A DNA stretch of 26,103 bases from the IMG/VR virus record IMGVR_UViG_3300047557_002814, positions 1-26,103 of that record; one strand, given 5' to 3'. The notes under the pieces were generated by a model that saw nothing but the letters and a program-made list of their open reading frames with translations, searched no databases and was not told the origin of the DNA. This DNA is from a virus. This document shows positions 7,512-11,946 of this stretch, piece after piece (position 1 is the stretch's first letter; every line of letters begins with the position of its first letter). The position numbers and the translations under genes were made by a program.

Positions 7512-7917
7512 TTTGTTTTTGCTCCTTATGATTATCACGGTCAATACGATGTAAAACAATGATTTTGTTAGTGTCGATGTTGTTTAAAATGCCTGATAGT
7601 TCGTTAATCTGTTTGGCGGCGTTTACATCGCCGTTAACAGCTTCGCGCTCTAATGCCTGAAATGCTTTGCGTTGAGCGATTTGTGCGTTAAACGCTTGTT
7701 GTGACTTAATAAACTGTCTGGTAGGTTCGAGATTTAGAAAGTCTTGCCACAAATGCTTGTTTCCGAGTTTTAAAACGTTTGTTAATTCGGTTGGTGTGAG
7801 GTGTAGTGTGTGTTCAGAGTGTTCCTCAAACACCGTTGCAAGTCTGATGGTGATTTCTTTTTGCTCTTCGGTTAGGTTTTGGTAAGATTTGGAAGATTTT
7901 ATCATATCTAACAACAT
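7495..7917 (-). CDS. Terminase small subunit-like protein
   Basis: This 140-residue protein starts at ATG 7917-7915 behind AAAGGGGG. A longer frame to 8100 is rejected because it runs through the promoter and has no ribosome binding site. It is helical throughout: an N-terminal segment TEEQKEITIRLATVFEEH, a central LTPTELTNVLKLGNKHLWQDFL that could be the DNA-binding helices, then FQALEREAVNGDVNAAKQINELSGIL. The last phrase and the following beta end (TNKIIVLHRI) are typical of small terminases that recognise the packaging site and stimulate TerL. Position as first gene of the packaging operon supports it. Confidence 0.7.
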   Translation of the reverse strand: MLLDMIKSSKSYQNLTEEQKEITIRLATVFEEHSEHTLHLTPTELTNVLKLGNKHLWQDFLNLEPTRQFIKSQQAFNAQIAQRKAFQALEREAVNGDVNAAKQINELSGILNNIDTNKIIVLHRIDRDNHKEQKQNEKTN

Positions 7918-7939
7918 TTTGGTTTCCCCCTTTGATAGT

Positions 7940-7968
7940 ATTGTACTACAAAAAAACCAATTTGGGAA
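7940..7968 (-). promoter_or_regulatory. Probable promoter of the packaging/structural operon
   Basis: On the minus strand, TTCCCA (7968-7963), a 17-base spacer and TACAAT (7945-7940) form a plausible sigma-A-type promoter starting about 15 bases before the ribosome binding site of the small terminase. The -35 box is weak (4 of 6). The -10 box is overlapped by the palindrome at 7941-7951. Confidence 0.5.
7941..7951. promoter_or_regulatory. Operator-like palindrome TTGTA-N-TACAA
   Basis: TTGTACTACAA is an odd palindrome with 5-base arms around one base. It overlaps the -10 box of the structural-operon promoter. The same arms recur at 11724-11734 as part of the GTA-N-TAC cluster, so one regulator could bind both places. 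Confidence 0.45.
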
Positions 7969-8164
7969 GGGATTGGGTGGGGGTTGCATGTGCGTTTTAT
8001 ATAATAAGGGTAAAGCCTTTATAAAGGGGGTTGTTTTTGAGCCTATCCCCGTCGAATAGTTACATATTGTCACTAAAATACTCTTTATGTGCTTATACAT
8101 AGCAAAAAAGACTCTTTTTTATATGAAAAAAAGCAAAAAAAACATTTTTTTTGTGTTTTTTTGC

Positions 8165-8193
8165 TTGACATACTCATATACACATGTTTTAAT
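8165..8193 (+). promoter_or_regulatory. Strong sigma-A promoter, rightward unit 1
   Basis: TTGACA (8165-8170), a 17-base spacer and TTTAAT (8188-8193) match the consensus at 11 of 12 positions. Long A and T tracts just upstream (8132-8165, forming AGC-A7 / T7-GCT arms) could act as an UP element. The transcript would start near 8200 with a small stem, GTGAG (8201-8205) with CTCAC (8212-8216). It drives the 381-residue gene. Confidence 0.8.
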
Positions 8194-8244
8194 GAATGTA
8201 GTGAGTGACGGCTCACAACAAAAAAACTGAAAGGATTTGATAGC

Positions 8245-9390
8245 ATGGTAAAAGTAGCAATGCAAGTTGTCGCTATGGTGTACGCGCTAGCAGTTGCATA
8301 CGTCAATGCACACCGCGCTGTCGTGCATGTGGACGATAGCACAACAGACTTCGGATTGTACGAGTTTCATGTACAATTCGAAGAAGCCGCAAGATTTTGC
8401 GACAAAAACGGCGTTTTTTCCCGTTTCAACGACGGGAGCGCAAGCGAAGACGAACGAAAATTAGTTCGTCTGCTGTACAAATGCAAGAGCAAAGCCGAAA
8501 AGATTCAGTCCAGAGCGTTGTATGAGATTGACGAATCCATACACCGCGCAAACTCTCTCAATGACGATGTTGCCTGGACGTACAAGCAAGCGAATGATGC
8601 GTTAGACGCATTGATTCGCTTTGAAGAAGACGGCGGCATGTTGATTGTACGCGACGCTGTGAGCCTTGAAACTTGGCAACTGATTAAAGATGTTGCTTAC
8701 GCGTTTTCAAACTCGGTGTTGTTCAATCAATTCTCGCTAGCTCGCACCAGATTTGAAGATTTAAAAGATTTGATTTACGTAGTCAACGGCGAAGCCGTAA
8801 CAACATTCGCAATCGCCGCCGTCAACGGCGACCCCGTGATGTTGGAATTGTTTGAGAAAATGGACGCTTTCAGAAGCGTCACACGCGACGACTACAAGCG
8901 ACTGTCGCGCAACATAGAACGACGCTCGACGACGACCAACAAAAAAGCCGTGCAGGATGCACGCACGGCAATCGTCCACCGCCTACCGACACGATTGAGT
9001 TTGTACACAAGCAACACGCCTGACGACAACGTCCCTGACGCGACGCGTTGGAAATTCACCGCAGACGCAAAAGGAAAGAAACCAGAGTTGGTTGCGAAAG
9101 TGAAGCGTGAACGCAAAAAAATTGTCCCGACTGTGTGGAGACACCACACAATACTCCCGCAATACCGAGACGAGTTGTTGAAACCGTGGCTCGACAAAAA
9201 TGAGCCGTCCGAGTTGCCCTTCGCGAACCAACCGCGAAGCATCGCAGTGAGCACAACACCGAAACTACCACCAACGCCACCGAAACCGCGACCAACGCTC
9301 GGCACAAAAGAATCACGAGAGTTGGCACAACGCCGATACACATACAGCCCAGAGTTGGCGGAAAACATAATCCACCACGGAGCGAGATAA
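8245..9390 (+). CDS. Early protein of 381 residues with hydrophobic N-terminus, unknown
   Basis: It starts at ATG 8245 behind AAAGGA nine bases upstream. Residues about 3-21 (VAMQVVAMVYALAVAYVNA) are hydrophobic and could be a signal peptide or membrane anchor, or a buried helix. Residues about 45-215 are rich in charged helices (EDERKLVRLLYKCKSKAEKIQSRAL; RFEDLKDLIYVV). Residues about 215-310 are basic. Residues about 330-360 are a Pro-rich linker (PKLPPTPPKPRPT), followed by a short charged tail. I do not recognise a family. Its own strong promoter and place next to the divergent control region suggest an early, host-directed role. Base composition is richer in G+C than the virion genes. 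Confidence 0.8.
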   Translation: MVKVAMQVVAMVYALAVAYVNAHRAVVHVDDSTTDFGLYEFHVQFEEAARFCDKNGVFSRFNDGSASEDERKLVRLLYKCKSKAEKIQSRALYEIDESIHRANSLNDDVAWTYKQANDALDALIRFEEDGGMLIVRDAVSLETWQLIKDVAYAFSNSVLFNQFSLARTRFEDLKDLIYVVNGEAVTTFAIAAVNGDPVMLELFEKMDAFRSVTRDDYKRLSRNIERRSTTTNKKAVQDARTAIVHRLPTRLSLYTSNTPDDNVPDATRWKFTADAKGKKPELVAKVKRERKKIVPTVWRHHTILPQYRDELLKPWLDKNEPSELPFANQPRSIAVSTTPKLPPTPPKPRPTLGTKESRELAQRRYTYSPELAENIIHHGAR

Positions 9391-9398
9391 AATAGAAC

Positions 9399-9419
9399 GG
9401 GGATGGTGACAGCATCCCC
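9399..9419 (+). other. GTGACAG-loop hairpin, copy 1
   Basis: GGGGATG (9399-9405) pairs with CATCCCC (9413-9419) around the loop GTGACAG. It sits between the stop of the 381-residue gene and the ribosome binding site of the 24-residue gene. Two other intergenic hairpins (10841-10863 and 11066-11090) have different stems but exactly the same loop and closing G-C pair. Only a short pyrimidine run follows, so it is not a clear terminator. Confidence 0.75.
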
Positions 9420-9448
9420 CTTCTTAAAAAAAAAGGAGAATGTCAAAA

Positions 9449-9523
9449 ATGAAAACTCTTTTTAGAATCGCAGTAACAATACTCGGCATCACGTTCGAGT
9501 ACAAAATCAGCCGTCGCAAATAA
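9449..9523 (+). CDS. 24-residue hydrophobic/basic microprotein
   Basis: It starts at ATG 9449 behind AAAAGGAG ten bases upstream. An in-frame ATG at 9440 is too close to that site. The peptide MKTLFRIAVTILGITFEYKI ends with SRRK. It has a hydrophobic stretch of about 15 residues and a basic tail, so it may lie in or on the membrane. It follows hairpin copy 1 and precedes a strong terminator. It is short, and translation is inferred only from the ribosome binding site and context. Confidence 0.5.
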   Translation: MKTLFRIAVTILGITFEYKISRRK

Positions 9524-9544
9524 TAACATCGAAATAAAAGCCGA

Positions 9545-9581
9545 AGAGTCAGAGCGCCGTCACGCTCTGGCTCTTTTTTTT
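9545..9581 (+). terminator. Intrinsic terminator of unit 1
   Basis: A 12-bp stem (9545-9556 with 9563-9574, one G-T pair) around a 6-base loop is followed by a run of eight T. It ends the transcript carrying the 381- and 24-residue genes. Confidence 0.9.
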
Positions 9582-9689
9582 ATTTTCAAATAAACTATTT
9601 TTTACAACAGTCTCGTGACGCTTTGCGTTCTCGCCTGTTCTAATAAATAGTTTTTTTAAAAATAAAAAAAAGCCTAGCTTTTTTCTATG

Positions 9690-9775
9690 TACCGGTTACG
9701 GTTTAACGGTTACTTTTTATTTTCACCACTTCAAAGACGTTAACGGTAGCCGTCAAAAACGGTAACGGTCACGGT
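9690..9775 (+). repeat. ACGGT repeat array A (iteron- or operator-like)
   Basis: Six ACGGT copies start at 9698, 9706, 9743, 9759, 9765 and 9771, plus the palindrome ACCGGT at 9691. The last three are spaced 6 bases apart. It includes TTATTTTCACCACT (9717-9730) and TAACGGTAGCCGTCA (9741-9755), both repeated exactly, in the same order and with nearly the same gap, in array B. The second contains the palindrome ACGG-TAG-CCGT. Confidence 0.8.
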
Positions 9776-9825
9776 TGCCGCGCTGCATTTTTTGTGACAG
9801 CGCGTCTATGTAAAGTAAATAAGTG

Positions 9826-9834
9826 TGTTATACT
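9826..9834 (+). promoter_or_regulatory. Extended -10 promoter, rightward unit 2
   Basis: TGTTATACT is an extended -10 element. No good -35 box lies 16-18 bases upstream, so it may rely on the TG extension or on an activator bound at the ACGGT array about 55 bases upstream. The predicted start is near 9841. Confidence 0.6.
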
Positions 9835-9840
9835 GTATAC

Positions 9841-9912
9841 ATGAAGGGGATACAAACAAAGCACATGCTAGTTAGCGCATTAAATAGTAAATGCTTTGTT
9901 TGTACTCTTCAT
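9841..9912 (+). other. Long 5'-leader hairpin
   Basis: ACAAACAAAGCA (9852-9863) pairs perfectly with TGCTTTGTTTGT (9892-9903), extended by the T9851-A9904 pair. An outer ATGAAG (9841-9846) pairs with CTTCAT (9907-9912) across a small internal loop. The hairpin begins at the predicted transcription start. It may stabilise the message or regulate the leader frame and the amidoligase gene. Confidence 0.7.
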
Positions 9913-9975
9913 AACGCTTCGAAAACGTCCTTGATGACGTTAAAGACACACTCAAAAAACGGGGGATTAACATGA
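9841..9975 (+). CDS. Possible leaderless 44-residue leader peptide
   Basis: An open frame begins with ATG at 9841, exactly where transcription is predicted to start, and ends in TGA at 9973-9975. That stop overlaps the amidoligase start as ATGA. The peptide begins MKGIQTKHMLVSALNSK. No upstream ribosome binding site can exist if the start is at 9841, so translation would be leaderless. The frame also contains the whole leader hairpin. It could couple translation into the amidoligase gene, or it could be chance. Confidence is low. Confidence 0.25.
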   Translation: MKGIQTKHMLVSALNSKCFVCTLHNASKTSLMTLKTHSKNGGLT

Positions 9976-10817
9976 AAATTCGCTATGCATATGACAATGC
10001 ACCTGTCAATTTTTGCGGGTTGGCAACCGAAAGCCGTTTGCGCGGCTTCATTGGAATCGAGTTGGAAATTGACGGGCGCTCGGTGCGCACGTTCGAAGAC
10101 GAAATCGAATTGCAGTGCGATTGCTGCGGCTCATGGTACACAGAAGAGTCGTACGTCGAAGCAGATTACACCCAGGAAAGAGTCGCCGATGTAGTGGCGA
10201 CAGCCTTCAATGACTTCGATGAAGAACAAGTGTTTTTTGCATATGACTGCTCCATTGGCGGTGTGGAGTGCAAATTCCAACCATCAACATACGAGCATCT
10301 TTTGTCGCTCAAACCGCAATTCGACGAAATGTTCGAAGAACTCCGATACATGGAGCTCAACGACCGCTTTGACAGTGACAACAATGCAGGAATGCATGTG
10401 CATTTATCAAACACCGTCTTTGCGGATGGTTATCACATGAAGAGATTCATACAATTCTTCCAAGTGAATTACAGAAAGTTGCTCCGATTCGCGCAACGTG
10501 AAGAAACCACGTTTTGCGAGTCAACGGGAGTTAATCCTGAGTTGCCACCGACAAAATTCAAGTCTCAATACCTGGCGAATGGGCGCAATCGCGTCAAAAT
10601 GCAAGTCGTGAACACGGCACATTCGAATACAGTCGAAGTGCGCGCGTTCGCAGCGCCCGACAACACACAGGCATTTTTTGCCTACGTCGAGTTGTGCGTG
10701 CTTGCCGTCGAGTTGACAGCCAGTCCCGAAAGCGACCCACGTCGCTTTACCTGGGAGACGCTCAAACAACTAGCGGAAAAACACAATCTTCTGCACTTGG
10801 TCGCTGAATTGTCATAA
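9972..10817 (+). CDS. Amidoligase-like protein 1 (glutamine synthetase fold)
   Basis: This 281-residue protein starts at ATG 9972 behind CGGGGGATT. It shows the motif series of the putative amidoligase family (Amidoligase_2 type, COOH-NH2 ligases of the glutamine synthetase superfamily): GIELEI at 28-33, VECKFQP at 98-104, AGMHVHLS at 139-146 and NTAHSNTVEVRAF at 214-226. The Glu, His and Arg residues in these motifs are those expected to bind metal-ATP and acyl phosphate. Cysteines at 49, 51 and 52 within an inserted loop (residues about 45-65) could bind metal. Such enzymes join a carboxylate to an amine using ATP; the substrate is unknown. It has its own promoter and leader and is followed by two microproteins. 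A larger paralogue lies at 11947-13566. Confidence 0.78.
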   Translation: MKIRYAYDNAPVNFCGLATESRLRGFIGIELEIDGRSVRTFEDEIELQCDCCGSWYTEESYVEADYTQERVADVVATAFNDFDEEQVFFAYDCSIGGVECKFQPSTYEHLLSLKPQFDEMFEELRYMELNDRFDSDNNAGMHVHLSNTVFADGYHMKRFIQFFQVNYRKLLRFAQREETTFCESTGVNPELPPTKFKSQYLANGRNRVKMQVVNTAHSNTVEVRAFAAPDNTQAFFAYVELCVLAVELTASPESDPRRFTWETLKQLAEKHNLLHLVAELS

Positions 10818-10840
10818 ACATACCTGATAGTGAGTAAAGT

Positions 10841-10863
10841 GGGGGGCGGTGACAGCGCCCCTT
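10841..10863 (+). other. GTGACAG-loop hairpin, copy 2
   Basis: GGGGCG (10843-10848) pairs with CGCCCC (10856-10861) around GTGACAG, with two further G-T pairs outward. It sits between amidoligase 1 and the 55-residue gene. The stem differs from copies 1 and 3 while pairing is kept. Confidence 0.75.
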
Positions 10864-10892
10864 CTATTATCTTCTAGAAGGGTGGTGAAGAC

Positions 10893-11060
10893 ATGAAGAA
10901 AAAGTTGCTAGAAATGAACATCGACGACAAACTCCACACAACACGTGGTTTTATCGTGCGATGCTCGCCAACACATTGGCGGGTAATTGTACTGAATCCA
11001 AAACCAAAGTGGGCACACACGTTCGTGCTGGTAAACGGAAAATTCGTAAAATTGCTCTAA
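10893..11060 (+). CDS. 55-residue basic microprotein
   Basis: It starts at ATG 10893 behind GAAGGGTGGTG. The sequence begins MKKKLLEMNIDDKLHTTRGF, then IVRCSPTHWRVIVLNPKPKW and a strand-like end (FVLVNGKFVKLL). It is basic and probably a small beta-rich fold, perhaps an SH3-like or RNA-binding barrel, but that is a guess from strand pattern only. It follows hairpin copy 2 and precedes copy 3. Confidence 0.65.
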   Translation: MKKKLLEMNIDDKLHTTRGFIVRCSPTHWRVIVLNPKPKWAHTFVLVNGKFVKLL

Positions 11061-11065
11061 TTCAG

Positions 11066-11090
11066 AAGAGGGTGGTGACAGCACCCTCTT
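11066..11090 (+). other. GTGACAG-loop hairpin, copy 3
   Basis: AAGAGGGTG (11066-11074) pairs with CACCCTCTT (11082-11090) around GTGACAG. It lies between the 55- and 38-residue genes. The base run after it is TATATTATTA, not a T tract. Confidence 0.75.
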
Positions 11091-11112
11091 TATATTATTA
11101 AGAGGTGATAAT

Positions 11113-11229
11113 ATGCTAATTGAAAGACTTCAAATGTTGCTGGTCGTAGTAATCTTCTTCGCCGTGCCGCTCGGCATCGTTTTTTTAAAGATATGGATTG
11201 AAGAAAACCCGTACAACGAAAAGAAATGA
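11113..11229 (+). CDS. 38-residue single-span membrane microprotein
   Basis: It starts at ATG 11113 behind AAGAGGTGATAAT. The sequence MLIERLQMLLVVVIFFAVPL continues GIVFLKIWIEENPYNEKK. Residues about 7-26 form one hydrophobic membrane span, with a charged C-terminal tail. It is the last gene before a strong terminator. Membrane microproteins of this size in phages are often linked to lysis timing or superinfection exclusion, but nothing here proves either. Confidence 0.65.
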   Translation: MLIERLQMLLVVVIFFAVPLGIVFLKIWIEENPYNEKK

Positions 11230-11234
11230 TTAAC

Positions 11235-11274
11235 AACCACTCATAGAGCGCCGGCTCTGTGAGTGGTTTTTTTT
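11235..11274 (+). terminator. Intrinsic terminator of unit 2
   Basis: A 15-bp stem (11235-11249 with 11254-11268, one G-T pair) has a 4-base loop GCCG and is followed by eight T. It closes the amidoligase 1 and microprotein transcript. Confidence 0.92.
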
Positions 11275-11310
11275 GTGTTTTTTTATTTATTTATATGTAT
11301 TTTTATCCTG

Positions 11311-11422
11311 TACCGGTAACGGTAACGGTTATCAAGTAACGGTTATTTTCACCACTGCAAAACACCCTAACGGTAGCCGTCACTTTCCGCCGCTACCTAA
11401 ACGGTGCATAATTTGTGACGGT
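11311..11422 (+). repeat. ACGGT repeat array B (duplicate of array A)
   Basis: Six ACGGT copies start at 11319, 11325, 11339, 11370, 11401 and 11418, plus ACCGGT at 11312. It shares with array A the 14-mer TTATTTTCACCACT (11343-11356) and the 15-mer TAACGGTAGCCGTCA (11368-11382). The distance from the 15-mer to the following -10 box is also similar (67 against 74 bases). Confidence 0.8.
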
Positions 11423-11445
11423 CAGGCTCGGTATTACAAAACCCG

Positions 11446-11454
11446 TGTTATAAT
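11446..11454 (+). promoter_or_regulatory. Extended -10 promoter
   Basis: TGTTATAAT is a perfect -10 with TG extension. The upstream -35 position is poor (GGCTCG-like). The surrounding sequence GTATTACAAA...GTGTTATAATAAT is nearly repeated at the 11860 promoter. Its transcript would begin near 11461 and run into the three-stem structure. Confidence 0.65.
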
Positions 11455-11551
11455 AATGGTGTAGGGGAAAGGGAAAGGGCAACAACGCCACGTAATACGC
11501 GAAAGATAATACAGTACAGTGTAATACGTGGAAGGGTAGTAAAAATGAATC

Positions 11552-11640
11552 ATAGTAAGATTTTTTTTATTAACATTATATGTATATTATATACATATAA
11601 TAACAACAATATCCACTATATGGATATTATATCTTACTAT
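11552..11640 (+). other. AT-rich three-stem (cloverleaf-like) inverted-repeat structure
   Basis: An outer 10-bp stem (11552-11561 with 11631-11640) encloses two perfect hairpins. One has a 12-bp stem (11575-11586 with 11590-11601) and a 3-base loop. The other has an 8-bp stem (11608-11615 with 11621-11628) and a 5-base loop. All stems are perfect. It lies downstream of the 11446 promoter, so it could be a structured RNA, or a cruciform in an origin of replication. No known RNA family was recognised. Confidence 0.6.
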
Positions 11641-11859
11641 AAGTCATTAAAAAGCAACTTTTAATTTTCACTACAATTCACTACACCGAAGGGAGCTGGT
11701 TTTCAAACTGTAACACGTACCTATTGTATTACAATAACACTATTCGCCGTCATTGTTTTTGCCCGTGTAATACGCTAAACATGCGTGTACACACACTTTT
11801 TGCACATGCTTTTCGCACGACGCTGTATTTGTAACACTGCAAACTTTTGTGCAATACAC

Positions 11860-11888
11860 TTGCACGTATTACAAACATGTGTTATAAT
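11860..11888 (+). promoter_or_regulatory. Promoter for amidoligase 2 and the replication operon
   Basis: TTGCAC (11860-11865), a 17-base spacer and TATAAT (11883-11888) with an upstream TG form a strong sigma-A promoter. The spacer contains the GTATTAC palindrome (11866-11872), so a bound regulator would block RNA polymerase. The start site is near 11895, about 50 bases before the gene. Confidence 0.8.
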
Positions 11889-11946
11889 AATAGTACAGAG
11901 AGAGCGAAAAGCCAAAAAAAAAACAAAACGAAAAGGGGAATGTTCT

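Larger units (their letters stand above)
7918..8244. other. Divergent intergenic control region
   Basis: This 327-base gap separates the leftward virion genes from the rightward early genes. It holds the minus-strand promoter at 7940-7968 with an operator-like palindrome, a perfect 12-base palindrome CCTTTATAAAGG at 8016-8027, an A/T-tract inverted repeat at 8132-8165 and the plus-strand promoter at 8165-8193. No gene is supported here. Confidence 0.6.
9582..9840. other. Intergenic control region upstream of amidoligase 1
   Basis: No gene is seen here. The first part (9582-9690) is AT-rich with A and T runs. It is followed by the ACGGT repeat array, an inverted repeat CGCGCTG/CAGCGCG (9779-9785 with 9798-9804) and the extended -10 promoter. 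Confidence 0.6.
11431..11872. promoter_or_regulatory. Cluster of six GTA-N-TAC palindromes
   Basis: GTAATAC or GTATTAC occurs at 11431, 11492, 11521, 11726, 11767 and 11866. The heptamer is itself an odd palindrome, usually flanked by C/T and A/G. The copy at 11726 extends to ATTGTA-T-TACAAT. The copies at 11431 and 11866 lie just upstream of, or within the spacer of, the two promoters here. A dimeric repressor or activator is the simplest explanation. Confidence 0.65.
11275..11946. other. 672-base non-coding regulatory region upstream of amidoligase 2
   Basis: No convincing gene is seen. The stretch contains the ACGGT array B, an extended -10 promoter (11446-11454), a 7-bp inverted repeat (11488-11494 with 11525-11531), the AT-rich three-stem structure (11552-11640), six GTA-N-TAC palindromes and the promoter at 11860-11888. 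The mix of iteron-like repeats beside AT-rich palindromes would also suit a replication origin. Confidence 0.6.

Noticed and set aside
7918-8100. 61-codon N-terminal extension of the small terminase
   Set aside because: It runs through the promoter and the operator-like palindrome, and lacks a ribosome binding site.
8892-9446. Minus-strand open frame of 184 codons (and overlapping ones at 8983-9231 and 9056-9415)
   Set aside because: It lies wholly antisense to the well-supported 381-residue gene, has no ribosome binding site, crosses hairpin copy 1 and has unlikely composition rich in Phe, Val, Arg and Cys. It reflects the G+C-rich codon bias of the sense gene.
9690-11422. ACGGT arrays as a CRISPR array
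   Set aside because: The units are only 5-7 bases, irregularly spaced, with no constant-length spacers.
11461-11480. G-rich run that might form a G-quadruplex
   Set aside because: Only three runs of three or more G are present close together; a fourth is missing.
11545-11664. A 39-codon open frame beginning MNHSKIFFINII
   Set aside because: It has a GGAAGGG site upstream, but almost all of it lies in the perfectly nested inverted repeats, so structure rather than coding best explains the sequence.
11785-11946. 54-codon N-terminal extension of amidoligase 2
   Set aside because: It would start upstream of the promoter at 11860-11888 and has no ribosome binding site; ATG 11947 has AAAAGGGGAA.
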